The notes below the pieces were generated by a model. The model had not been told where the DNA came from and searched no databases. It worked only from the letters and a program-made list of their open reading frames with translations. Source: Actinomycetales bacterium (GTDB taxonomy: Bacteria > Actinomycetota > Actinomycetes > Actinomycetales > Actinomycetaceae). From it: DNA of 48,193 bases. The stretch covers positions 1 through 48,193 of the forward strand of contig JAATFD010000004.1 in assembly GCA_015655375.1 (NCBI GenBank), given 5' to 3'. Below are positions 1-9,300 of the stretch, one piece after another. A program made the position numbers and the translations under genes. Every line of letters starts with the position of its first letter. The stretch's first letter is position 1.

Positions 1-55
1 CAGCCACGTCCCCCGGATAGTCAACGGCACACACAGGACCAATAAACTGGCCCAT
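1..55 (-). CDS. Possible 5' end of an unidentified gene running off the left edge
   Basis: An ATG on the minus strand at 55 is preceded by a GAGGGG-type ribosome binding site about 9 bases upstream. It opens a frame (MGQFIGPVCAVDYPG...) that has no stop before the window edge. Only 18 residues are visible, too few to assign a family. The neighbouring sugar-transferase remnant suggests a surface polysaccharide locus to the left, but that is inference. Confidence 0.3.
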   Translation of the reverse strand, partial: MGQFIGPVCAVDYPGDVA

Positions 56-166
56 GACGCGCACCCCTCTACGGTGTCGTCCACGCCCCCGGCTGTTAGC
101 GCAGCGCGGGGGTCCCTTGCCTCCCCAGCCTACCCACACCCAATAGTGACCTAAATGGACAGCCCT

Positions 167-454
167 TTAGCGGTACGTATGAAAACCCGCCAAGAGCAGC
201 CACCAGGTCAGGCTCAGCGCAATGCTGAGCGCCAGGTAGCTGACGGTGACAGTTCCTGTGGATTCCACCACCAGCGGAGCCGAGAAGCCGAATTTGATCA
301 GGTGCCCGGTGGCCACCGCCGCTGAGATGACCACCAGGTCTCCGACGACCAGACCGCCCTGGAACAGCCGGGCTGAAGCCGACGGATTCTGTCCCACCGC
401 GACCGTGTCGTCCATCAATGATGCGTCTGTGACACGAGGTCCTCGCTGCACCAT
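167..454 (-). pseudogene. Truncated N-terminus of a polyprenyl-phosphate sugar transferase
   Basis: The 95-residue frame looks like the first membrane segments of an exopolysaccharide sugar transferase (undecaprenyl-phosphate glycosylphosphotransferase family). It has hydrophobic stretches around GDLVVISAAVATG and YLALSIALSLTWWLLLAGF, followed by FHTYR, where the family normally continues into an R-x-R-x cytosolic stretch. Here a TAA follows FHTYR at once. The DNA beyond it does not resemble the rest of the family, which is normally about 450-500 residues with the catalytic domain at the C-terminus. I read it as a deletion remnant that cannot be catalytic. The family call rests on the overall pattern rather than on a catalytic motif. 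Confidence 0.5.
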
Positions 455-619
455 GGTCCTCTCACTCCTCGGCTGAGTGCTCGTTGACGGAATCGACGTT
501 TCGACCTACCCCGGTGAATACGCTCGATTCGGATTCACACCTTTTGGCACCGACAGTCTAAGAGCTTGTGCGGATTGGCCGGTTGGTCGGCGTGTTGGTG
601 TAGGGGTCGGCACGGGGTC

Positions 620-1131
620 TCGTTTCGATGTGAGGAGTCAAGCCCACATCGAAGACGGCGGGGAACCTCGCGTGACTCGAGTAGAGCCGGAGTAAGTCCG
701 CGCTCTTCGGCGCCACAATCTCGTTTTGGAACGGGAAGCCAAGATCCTGGAGCGAGCAACTGCCTACTTCGCTCGGGAGATTTCCCCAAAGAGGGTTCCC
801 ACTCGACGTCGAGCTGGCCGTAGACGGGATCCCCGTCGCGGTGATGTGCAGGGTCCTCAAGCTTCACCACCAGCGCTACTACCGGTGGCTGGAAGCGCCG
901 GCCCCATCTCGTGATCTCGCTCACCCGTATCAGGTGAATCCCTTATTCGATGCTCACCAGGACGACCCTGAGTTCGGACACCGTTTGCTCGCGGATGAGG
1001 CACATGAACGGGGAGACGATGTGTGCCCGTAGTGCGGGCAGATCTGTCGGACCAACGGTGGGCGAATCGCCTTCGGCAAGAAGCGAGGCGAGAACGGGCG
1101 GAAACCGGGGCCCGCGGTCCACGACGACCAG
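620..1131 (+). pseudogene. Degraded IS3-family transposase (orfA end plus orfB start)
   Basis: Conceptual translation across several frames gives the C-terminal part of an IS3 OrfA (IEDGGEPRVTRVEPE, stop, then LEREAKILERATAYFARE near 726-782). This is followed by the N-terminus of OrfB (ELAVDGIPVAVMCRVLKL and YYRWLEAP, then NPLFDAHQDDPEFGHRLLADEA at 937-1010) and a further piece (GKKRGENGRKPGPAVHDD) near 1078-1130. At least two frameshifts and two in-frame stops interrupt it, and the DDE integrase domain is missing. It is an inactive remnant. It sits between the sugar-transferase stub and an opposed transposase stub, so this border has been hit by insertion sequences more than once. Confidence 0.7.
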
Positions 1132-1215
1132 AGCCGCCGCTCTCACCGACCCGCCCCAATCGATGAGCGCAATGAACGCCACTCGCTGCTCCTCCGTGTA
1201 CTTCTTCACCTGCAT
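1131..1215 (-). pseudogene. Transposase N-terminal helix-turn-helix stub
   Basis: A minus-strand ATG at 1215, with a GAGGAG ribosome binding site just upstream, starts MQVKKYTEEQRVAFIALIDW and continues GGSVRAAALVV. This resembles the N-terminal helix-turn-helix of actinobacterial IS3/IS30-type transposases. After about 28 residues the similarity ends exactly where the plus-strand IS3 remnant finishes, so the gene is cut at a junction between two elements. The start and binding site look intact; the body is gone. Family assignment beyond transposase-like is uncertain. Confidence 0.45.
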
Positions 1216-1725
1216 CCCTGCTCCTCGCCGCGGGTATTGCGACGACTGCTGGAATCCAAGCCCAGTGAGGGCAAAGGTCTACCTGTGCCGCTTTCATGTT
1301 CGTCCTGTTGTGACGAGGCATCGGGCCAGCCAGGTATCGTCTCTGACCTGCACCTTCACTAACCAAACTAAAGCTTGTCCCATCTGTCGAGGACAGAAAG
1401 CCCGCACCCAGGCACGGCCGTGACTCCAATCGAGAGGCTGTCTCTTTACCCCGCGACGCCCCTTTCACCTGCGACACGCCGGAACGCCCGTCGGTCACAG
1501 TCATGACGCGCATCACCTTTTCCTACCGCGACCAGCCGGACGAATCCGACGCAAACCTTCATCTACGGAGCCAAAAGCGACGACGACGTAACCATTTCGC
1601 GATCTGCGAGAATCCGTCACCCTCCCACCCTTCCCCTCTTGGAATGTGATGTCCATGCAGATCAGAGGCCATCCTCAAGCTCACCTCCGCCGCGATTGAC
1701 CACAGACTCGCCAGCGACCCCGCTC

Positions 1726-1756
1726 CTGACGAAGCCTGTTCGCTTCTCGCTATACT
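1726..1756 (+). promoter_or_regulatory. Possible promoter of the birA-accA-accD-fas-acpS operon
   Basis: TATACT at 1751-1756 matches an actinobacterial -10 hexamer. CTGACG at 1726-1731 could act as a weak -35 with a 19-base spacer. This would leave a leader of roughly 180 bases before birA. The spacer is long and the match was found by eye, so this is only a candidate. Confidence 0.35.
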
Positions 1757-1822
1757 CCCTGATGTTGTTGCAAATCGTGAACCAACCGACCTTGACGAGC
1801 CCCGAGGAAGGCCCGCCCGACC

Positions 1823-1848
1823 GGATCCGAGATCCAGATCCGCGGATC
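1823..1848. repeat. GATCC-rich cluster with a 12-bp palindrome (possible operator)
   Basis: Three closely spaced GATCC words are followed by the perfect palindrome GATCCGCGGATC at 1837-1848. The cluster lies between the candidate -10 and the birA start. Such symmetry upstream of a fatty-acid operon could be a repressor site, but no known consensus is matched and chance is possible in GC-rich DNA. Confidence 0.3.
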
Positions 1849-1942
1849 ACAGCTGGCCCCAAGCGTGAACCTCTGCGCCTGGCCCTGCGTACACCGAGGG
1901 ACTCATCCCCCTGCGACACGAAGAAGAACGAGAGGAGCGGCC

Positions 1943-2893
1943 ATGGCTCATATTTCAAGTTTTGAATCAATGGATGCCTCCCCTGACCCACCCACGCTCA
2001 TTCGTGTCTCCTCGGTCGGGTCGACCAACGATCTCGCACGCGCATGTCTGTCCGACCCCGCCCTCGTCGTCGGACACCTCACAACGATCGTGGCCGACAA
2101 CCAGACCTCGGGACGCGGGCGCCTGGGACGACGGTGGACTTCTGCGTCGGCGCGGTCTCTCACCGCATCCACGATCATCGAGACCCCACTCGGGACTTCG
2201 ATGGAGGAGTCCCTGCCATGGGTCCTGCTCTGTGCGGCTCTGGCGGCTCGTCAAGCTTTGGCGCACCGCTTGGTCGGAACGGACCACGTCTGTTCGATCA
2301 AATGGCCCAACGATGTCGTCGTGGACGGGACCCGCAAGCTCGCCGGGCTGCTCGGCGAGTTCGCCGACTCGGAAGGCGGCCGGGCTCGCACGATCGTCGG
2401 AGTGGGAGCGAATCTCTCGATGTCTCTCGATGAGCGCCCTACCCCGCAGGCGACCTCGCTCTCACTCGAGGGCGACGACGAGGCTGAGCGTGATCCCCTC
2501 GGTGTGCGCGATCGCGTCCTCGACGACTATCTCACAGGCCTTCGCATCCGCATCGGCTCCCTCATCCACCACGAGGGCGATGCCACGGCGGCCGGGCTGC
2601 TCAACGAGTTCAGAGCACAGTGTGTGACCGTGGGACGCGCGGTCGGGCTGCGGTCCCCGACCGATCCCGGACCCGGGGCGGTCGACCCGGCGCCGACGTC
2701 CAACCGGGAACCGACAACCGTCGGCGCTGCCGCACCCCGACGGGGCACGGCCGAAAAAATCCTTTCCGATGGCTCCCTCCAGGTTCGCCTGGATGACGGG
2801 ACAATGTCCGTCGTCACCACCGGGGATGTCGAGTTGCTCGGTGGTGTTCCCGGCACCCGCACCGGTGAGGGAGCCGTGGCACCTCCTCGGTGA
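1943..2893 (+). CDS. birA: Biotin--[biotin carboxyl-carrier protein] ligase
   Basis: A 316-residue biotin protein ligase, which makes biotinyl-AMP and transfers biotin to the carrier lysine of acyl-CoA carboxylase in the cytoplasm. The biotin/ATP loop GRGRLGRRW is at residues 57-65 and KWPNDVVVDGTRKLAGLLGE follows from residue 120. There is no N-terminal winged-helix domain, so it is a monofunctional ligase rather than the repressor type. I start at ATG 1943, which follows AGAGGAG by about 7 bases; an in-frame ATG at 1865 would add 26 residues that look unlike the family. A Ser/Pro/Thr-rich insert near residues 235-262 sits before the C-terminal domain. It directly precedes the biotin-bearing carboxylase subunit, its expected substrate. 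Confidence 0.92.
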   Translation: MAHISSFESMDASPDPPTLIRVSSVGSTNDLARACLSDPALVVGHLTTIVADNQTSGRGRLGRRWTSASARSLTASTIIETPLGTSMEESLPWVLLCAALAARQALAHRLVGTDHVCSIKWPNDVVVDGTRKLAGLLGEFADSEGGRARTIVGVGANLSMSLDERPTPQATSLSLEGDDEAERDPLGVRDRVLDDYLTGLRIRIGSLIHHEGDATAAGLLNEFRAQCVTVGRAVGLRSPTDPGPGAVDPAPTSNREPTTVGAAAPRRGTAEKILSDGSLQVRLDDGTMSVVTTGDVELLGGVPGTRTGEGAVAPPR

Positions 2894-2951
2894 CCGTTTG
2901 CTCTGTCCCTCGTCATCTGCCCCCGAACACCCCAGCGAACCGAGGTTCTTC

Positions 2952-4766
2952 GTGCGCTCCATCAACAAAATCCTGATCGCCAATCGCGGTGAGATCGCCT
3001 TGCGGGTGATCCGGACCGCGACCGACATGGGCATCGCTTCCGTCGCTGTCTATGCCGATCAGGACATCGCCGCGCCCTTCGCTCAAGCTGCCGACGAGGC
3101 GTGGGGACTCGGCGGGTCGACGTTGGAGTCGACCTACCTGGACGGCGAGCAGATCCTCGCCATCGCGCTGGAGGTCGGTGCCGACGCGATCCACCCTGGC
3201 TATGGGTTCCTCTCCGAGGACGCCTCTTTCGCGCGCGCCGTCGAGGACGCGGGACAGGCCTGGATCGGACCGTCGGGAGACGTCATCGAGGCTTTGGGCG
3301 ACAAGATCCACGCCCGACAGGTGGCCGAGTCAGTCGGAGTGAGGCCGGTCCCGGGAATCTCGGAGCCGATCACCACGCGCGCCGACGTCGACGCCTTCAT
3401 CGCCGAGCACGGCTTCCCGATCGTCATCAAACGCACCGACGGAGGCGGGGGCCGCGGCATCTCCGTGCTGCGCACGCCCCTCGACGTCGACGCTTTCTTT
3501 GCCCGCCATGCCCCGGAGTCGTCCGCCCCTGTGGAGGACGGCGAGCTGCAGAGCGACCTAGGGGTCCACTTCATCGAGCGCTTCGTCGAGATCGCCCGCC
3601 ATGTGGAGACCCAGTGCGCCCGGGACCGGCAAGGCACGTTCCACGTCGTCTCGACGCGCGACTGCTCCGTCCAGCGGCGCAACCAGAAGCTCATCGAGGA
3701 AGCCCCCGCCCCCTTCCTGCCCAAGGGCGTCGAAGAGACGTTGACCGACTGGTCTCACCGTCTTTTCGAGGCCGTGGACTACGTGGGAGTGGGAACGTGT
3801 GAGTTCCTGCTCGAGCCCGACGGGTCCCTGTGGTTCCTCGAGGTCAACCCGCGCCTGCAGGTCGAGCACCCGGTCTCCGAGGAGGTCGCGGGCATCGACC
3901 TCGTGCGTGAACAGATCCGCATCGCCGAAGGCCTGACGCTGTCGGAGCCCGAACCCGCGCGCGGACACAGCTTCGAGTTCCGCATCACCAGCGAGGACCC
4001 CGCACAAGGGCTCACCCCGACTACGGGATGTGCCCAGCACATCCACTGGCCCTCCGGGCCCGGCGTCCGCCTCGAACTGGGGCTGGCCGAGGGCGACGAG
4101 GTCCAGACGGCCTTCGACTCGATGCTCGCCAAGATCGTCGTCACTGGGGCCGACCGCGCCCAGGCTCTGGCCCGATCGCGCCGAGCACTCGACGAGTTCG
4201 CATTGGAGGGCGTGGCTACGCCCGTGCCCGTCTATCAGGACATCCTCGAGGACCCCGCCTTCATCGGGGTCGACGGATTCGGTGTCTTCACCAAGTGGCT
4301 GGAGACCCGATTCCTTCCCGTCCACGACTATTCCGACGGCGGCGAGGGCGCCGATACCCCTCTCCCCGCCCACATCCCCCGCGAGACCTACGTCATCGAG
4401 TTGGACGGACGCCGGATGAAACTGAGTGTGCCCAGTGGCCTGCTCTCCCCCTCCGTCAAGGCACGACCGGTTCAACCCCTGCGCTCGGCACGCCAGGAAT
4501 CGCGCGTTCATTCCACGCGCTCGACCGGGTCCGAGCGGGCCGACGGGACGCTGATCTCCCCCATGCAAGCGATCGTCGTGCGCATCGACGTCACGCCGGG
4601 CGCGCACGTCGAGGAGGGCCAACTGATGGTCGTCCTCGAAGCCATGAAGATGGAGAAATACATCCTGGCCCCCCACACGGGAACCATCGCCGACGTCCTC
4701 ACCTCCCAGGGAGCCTCCGTCGCAGCGGGCGATCCCTTGGTGCGCCTTGAGAAGGAGAGCGCATGA
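2952..4766 (+). CDS. accA: Acyl-CoA (acetyl/propionyl-CoA) carboxylase, biotin carboxylase + BCCP subunit
   Basis: A 604-residue fusion of biotin carboxylase (ATP-grasp) with a C-terminal biotinyl domain, the alpha subunit of actinobacterial acyl-CoA carboxylases. The N-terminus INKILIANRGEIALRVIRT is typical. The ATP-binding glycine loop GGGGRG is at residues 164-169, and FLEVNPRLQVEHPVSE marks the catalytic core. The biotin site EAMKMEK has its lysine at about residue 566. I chose GTG 2952, since this is where family similarity begins; the earlier in-frame ATG at 2769 lies inside birA. The stop overlaps the accD start in ATGA, so translation is probably coupled. The partner is the downstream carboxyltransferase, and together they supply malonyl-CoA (or methylmalonyl-CoA) to FAS. 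Acetyl versus propionyl preference cannot be read by eye. Confidence 0.92.
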   Translation: MRSINKILIANRGEIALRVIRTATDMGIASVAVYADQDIAAPFAQAADEAWGLGGSTLESTYLDGEQILAIALEVGADAIHPGYGFLSEDASFARAVEDAGQAWIGPSGDVIEALGDKIHARQVAESVGVRPVPGISEPITTRADVDAFIAEHGFPIVIKRTDGGGGRGISVLRTPLDVDAFFARHAPESSAPVEDGELQSDLGVHFIERFVEIARHVETQCARDRQGTFHVVSTRDCSVQRRNQKLIEEAPAPFLPKGVEETLTDWSHRLFEAVDYVGVGTCEFLLEPDGSLWFLEVNPRLQVEHPVSEEVAGIDLVREQIRIAEGLTLSEPEPARGHSFEFRITSEDPAQGLTPTTGCAQHIHWPSGPGVRLELGLAEGDEVQTAFDSMLAKIVVTGADRAQALARSRRALDEFALEGVATPVPVYQDILEDPAFIGVDGFGVFTKWLETRFLPVHDYSDGGEGADTPLPAHIPRETYVIELDGRRMKLSVPSGLLSPSVKARPVQPLRSARQESRVHSTRSTGSERADGTLISPMQAIVVRIDVTPGAHVEEGQLMVVLEAMKMEKYILAPHTGTIADVLTSQGASVAAGDPLVRLEKESA

Positions 4767-6376
4767 CCTCCACGATCCCGACCGGCACGTCCTCACGCAC
4801 CACCACGGCAGGCGACGCCGCACCGACCGATGTTCCCTGCCGCGAAGACTATGCGCGACTGGCCACTGAGCTGGCCGAACGCACCGAGGAAAAGGCTGCC
4901 ACGCGCCAGCACGCCAAGGGCAAACAGACCGCACGTGAACGCCTCGACGCCTTCTTCGACGACGACTCCTGGACCGAGGTCGGCCGTTTCACCGGCGGCG
5001 ACGTGCGCACCGGGAACGCCGGATCGGCAGTCGTCACCGGATACGGACAGGTCCAGGGGCGCATGGTCGCCGCCTACGCCCAGGACTTCTCAGTCAAGGG
5101 CGGGACGTTGGGGCGCGTCGAGGGCGACAAGATCATCGCACTCATGGACCGGGCGATCACGATGCGCATCCCGATCGTCGGCATGCAGGACTCAGGAGGA
5201 GCCCGGATCCAGGAGGGTGTCGTCGCCCTATCCCAGTATGGGAGGATCTTCCGCAAGTCCTGCCAGGCCAGCGGACTGATCCCCCAGATCTCCCTGATCC
5301 TCGGGCCCTGCGCCGGAGGGGCCGTCTACTCCCCCGCACTGACCGACTTCATCATCATGACCCGCGAGAACTCGCACATGTTCGTCACCGGGCCCGAGGT
5401 CGTGCGCGCCACCACCGGCGAGAACGTCTCCTTCGCGGAACTCGGCGGCGCGAGGATGCACAACTTCCAGTCCGGCGTCGCCCACTACCTCGCGGAGAAC
5501 GAGGACGAGGCGATCGACTACGTCCGTTCCCTGCTCGACTACCTGCCCTCATCGTGCCAGTCCCCCGCCCCGCGCTACGACTACGAGCCCTCCGACGAGG
5601 ACGAGCAGGCCGCCACCCGCGTCGGAGACCTCGTGCCCGTCGACCCACGACACCCCTACGACGTCGTCGCCGTCATCGAAGCGTTGGTCGACCACGGGGA
5701 ATTCGTCCAGATCCAGGAACTCTTCGCCTCCCGCATCGTCATCGGCTTCGCCTGCCTGAACGGTCAGTCCGTCGGGATCATCGCGAACCAACCGAAGGAG
5801 GACGCCGGGACCCTCGACGTCGACGCCTCCGAGAAAGCAGCGCGCTTCGTCCGCTTCTGCGACGCCTTCGGCCTGGCGATCATCACCCTGGTCGACGTCC
5901 CCGGCTACCGCCCCGGAACAGAACAGGAACAAGCCGGCATCATCCGACGCGGCGCCAAACTCATCGCTGCCTACGCCAACGCCACCGTCCCCATGGTCAC
6001 CGTGATCCTGCGCAAGGCCTACGGCGGCGCCTACATCGTCATGGGATCCAAGTCGATCGGCGCAGACTTCGCGTTCGCCTGGCCCGGCTCCGAGATCGCG
6101 GTCATGGGCGCCGAGGGCGCCGTCTCCATCATGTACCACCGCGAGATCGCCGCCGTGGAGAAAGCCGGAGGCGACGTCGAAGCCGAACGCGCCCGCCTCG
6201 TCGAGCAGTACCACGCCGAGAACATCGGCCCCGACCTTTCCGTGCAGACCGGCGAACTCGACGGAGTCATCGACCCCACCGACACACGACGCGTCCTCAT
6301 TGACTCCCTCGCCCTGCTCGCCACCAAGGACCAAACCGTCCCCCACCTCAAACGCCACGACAACGCTCCCCAATGA
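4763..6376 (+). CDS. accD: Acyl-CoA carboxylase, carboxyltransferase (beta) subunit
   Basis: A 537-residue carboxyltransferase of the propionyl/acetyl-CoA carboxylase beta type, with two crotonase-like halves. It moves the carboxyl group from biotin to the acyl-CoA. DSGGARIQEGV (about residues 143-153) in the N-terminal half and PGYRPGTEQEQAGIIRRGAK and YGGAYIVMGSK in the C-terminal half form the acyl-CoA and biotin pockets. It starts on the ATGA overlap with accA and its own stop overlaps the ATG of fas (ATGAG), so accA, accD and fas look translationally coupled. Its place just before FAS I suggests malonyl-CoA supply as its main job, although annotation pipelines often label this family propionyl-CoA carboxylase beta. 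Confidence 0.92.
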   Translation: MTSTIPTGTSSRTTTAGDAAPTDVPCREDYARLATELAERTEEKAATRQHAKGKQTARERLDAFFDDDSWTEVGRFTGGDVRTGNAGSAVVTGYGQVQGRMVAAYAQDFSVKGGTLGRVEGDKIIALMDRAITMRIPIVGMQDSGGARIQEGVVALSQYGRIFRKSCQASGLIPQISLILGPCAGGAVYSPALTDFIIMTRENSHMFVTGPEVVRATTGENVSFAELGGARMHNFQSGVAHYLAENEDEAIDYVRSLLDYLPSSCQSPAPRYDYEPSDEDEQAATRVGDLVPVDPRHPYDVVAVIEALVDHGEFVQIQELFASRIVIGFACLNGQSVGIIANQPKEDAGTLDVDASEKAARFVRFCDAFGLAIITLVDVPGYRPGTEQEQAGIIRRGAKLIAAYANATVPMVTVILRKAYGGAYIVMGSKSIGADFAFAWPGSEIAVMGAEGAVSIMYHREIAAVEKAGGDVEAERARLVEQYHAENIGPDLSVQTGELDGVIDPTDTRRVLIDSLALLATKDQTVPHLKRHDNAPQ

Positions 6377-9300
6377 GCACACCCAAGGCTGTCCTTCCTC
6401 CCCATCCGACGTTCCCCGACTCCTCCGAGAATCGAGCCAGTTTCATGACCACCTCCTCATTCCTCACGGGCCTCACGACCGAGCCCTATGCGCTCTTGTT
6501 CGGCGGCCAAGCCACTCCCTGGCGTGAGGCTCTCGGCGAGGCCGCCACCGACGCGACCCTGGCAACTCCCTTGGAGTCCAGCCTCGCGGGCTCCGATGCC
6601 CTTCTGTCACCGGTGCGCCTGGAGCTGGCAGGTCTGGGCGTCGCCTCGCTTCCCTTCACCTTCTCCTCGACAGGAGGCCCCACCACCGCAAACGGAGCGC
6701 ACGAGGACCGGCCTCGGACTCGTCGCCGCCGAGGTGTGGAGGCGGCTTCCGAGCGTTCGACCTCTCTGTCGGTCCCCGGCATCGTCCTCGCGCAGTATGC
6801 GGCGCTCCTGTCCCTGGCGCTCGACGGCCTCGACACGAGGACCCATCATCCCGTCGCCGTCGAGGGACACTCTCAGGGAGTCCTCGGCGTCGCGCTCCAC
6901 GAGGCCTGGGTCGGTGGAGAGGACGGCGCCATCGATCGGGTCATCGCCCTTGCGCGGATCATCGGTGCTGCCGCCGACCGCGAGACCCGACGCCTGGGGA
7001 TCCACCCGGTGGGAGAGGCGACGGCGATGGTCTCCGTGCGCGATTTCCCCGAAAAGATCCTTCGTCGCCTGGTCGGACGCCACGACGGCCTGTCGCATCC
7101 GGTGTCGATCGGCGTGCGCAACGACCAGCACACCCACGTCCTGTCGGGCTATCCCGAGGATCTCGCCCTCGTGGTGACAGCGATCGAGAAGGTCGCCGCA
7201 CGCGACGTCGCCGAGCACTTCACCCATCAGCGTGGCGGCGCTCCTCTGGCCCCGGTGTGCGAGTTCCTCCCCGTCGACACACCCTTTCACTCCGATCTGC
7301 TCGCTGGAGCCGTCGATCTCACGTTGACGTGGGCAACTGACTGCGGACTGGATGTCGCCTGGGCAGAGCCCCTGGCGCGCGGGGTACTCACCGATCATGT
7401 GGATTGGCCCGCCCAGATCCACGACGCTGCGTCCAGTGGTGCTCGCTGGGCGCTCGACTGCGGCCCGGGGGCCACCCTGACCCGGATGACACGAATTCTC
7501 CTGGAGGGCACCGGAATCGGCGTCGTCTCCGCCGGGACCACCGAGGACCGAGACCATCTGTCGACGCCGGGCTGGACCCCGCCTGCGCCCTCGGAATGGT
7601 CGGCCTTCGCCCCACGGCTGGTCACTCTCCCCGACGGACGCACGGTCCTCGACACCGCGTTCTCGCGTCTGACGGGACGTTCTCCCGTTCTACTCGCCGG
7701 CATGACACCGACGACCGTCGACCCCGAGATCGTGGCCGCGGCAGCCAATGCCGGGCACTGGACCGAGTTGGCCGGCGGCGGACAGGTCACCGAGGAGGTC
7801 TACGCCGCGAACCTGGCCGGGTTGCGTGAACGCCTCGAGCCCGGACGCACGGCCGAGTTCAACTCGATGTTCTTCGACCGCTACCTGTGGAACCTTCAAT
7901 TCGGCACCCAGCGGATCGTCTCGAAGTCACGAGCCTCGGGTGCACCGCTGGACGGCGTCGTCGTGTCTGCTGGTATCCCCGAACTCGACGAGGCGAAGGA
8001 ACTGATCGCGCAACTGCACGCTGACGGTTTCCCCTACGTGGCCTTCAAGCCGGGCACCGTCGAGCAGATCCTGCGAACGGTTGACATCGCCCGGGCTGTG
8101 CCCGACACCTCAGTGATCATCCACATCGAGGACGGTCACGCCGGAGGCCACCACTCCTGGGAAGACCTCGACGAGCTCCTCCTGCGCACCTACGCGACCC
8201 TGCGCGCCACGCCGAACATGGTCGTGTGCGTCGGTGGTGGCGTTGGGACTCCCGAGCGTGCCGCCGACTATCTGACCGGCCAGTGGTCACGCCGGTACGA
8301 CCGCCCGGCGATGCCTGTCGACGGTGTCCTCGTGGGCACTGCGGCGATGACCGTCAAGGAAGCCCAGACCACGCCCGAGGTCAAGCGGATGCTCGTCGCG
8401 ACCCCAGGTGTGCGCGAGGACGATGAGGACGCCGGCTGGATCGGATCGTTGGAGTCCCGCGGAGGGATGACCTCCGGCCTGTCCCATCTGCGCGCCGACA
8501 TGCACGAAGTCGACAACGACGCCGCGGCCGCCGCCCGTCTGATCGCTGAGATCGGCGGGGACGCAGCAGCCGTCCGGGCACGGCGCGAGGAGATCATCAC
8601 AGCGCTCGACCGCACGGCGAAGCCCTACTTCGGCGACCTCGAGTCGATGACATACTCCCAGTGGGTCACCCGTTTCGCGGACCAGTGCTTCCCCTGGGTC
8701 GATCCGACGTGGACGATCCGTTTCCACGACTTGCTCCAGCGTGTCGAAGCCAGGCTCTCGCCCCTCGATCACGGCGAGGTCGTCACGCTCTTCCCGGAGG
8801 TCGCCGACGTCGAGGACGCTCCCGCAGCCGTCGCACGTCTGCTCGAGGCCTACCCGAATGCGGAGACCACCGAGGTCACTTCCATCGACGCCGCGTGGTT
8901 CCCGACCCTGTGCCGGTCCTACCCCAAGCCGATGCCCTTCGTCCCCGTCCTCGACGATGACCTGATGCGGTGGTGGGGCCAGGACGGATTGTGGCAATCC
9001 CAGGATCCGCGCTACACCGCGGAATCCGTCCGTACCATCCCCGGACCGGTCTCCGTGGCCGGCATCGACCGGGTCGACGAGCCCGTCGCCGAGTTGCTCG
9101 GCCGCTTCGAGCAGGCCAGCGTGGACCGTCTGGAGGCCGAGGGAGTCACCGCCAACCCCGTACGTGCGCGACTGGGCCAGGACACACCCGTCACCTCGCT
9201 GACGCAGTACCTGCGCACCGTGCCCCACATCATGTGGAAGGGCCACTTGATCACGAACCCTGCGTTCATCCTCGACGAGGATCGCGTCGACATCGTCGAT

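Larger units (their letters stand above)
1216..1942. other. Intergenic region before birA, no gene recognised
   Basis: About 730 bases without a convincing coding frame: the open frames here lack family resemblance and consistent third-position GC. The left part is probably leftover insertion-sequence flank. The right part carries a possible promoter (TATACT at 1751-1756) and a cluster of GATCC words at 1823-1848. It must contain the promoter for the downstream birA-acc-fas operon. Confidence 0.5.

Noticed and set aside
857-1516. 219-residue minus-strand open frame
   Set aside because: It runs antisense through the IS3 remnant and a non-coding stretch, has no family resemblance and changes composition along its length; open frames are common by chance in this GC-rich DNA.
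3558-4934. 458-residue minus-strand open frame inside accA
   Set aside because: It is the antisense shadow of accA; the plus-strand protein has all biotin carboxylase motifs.
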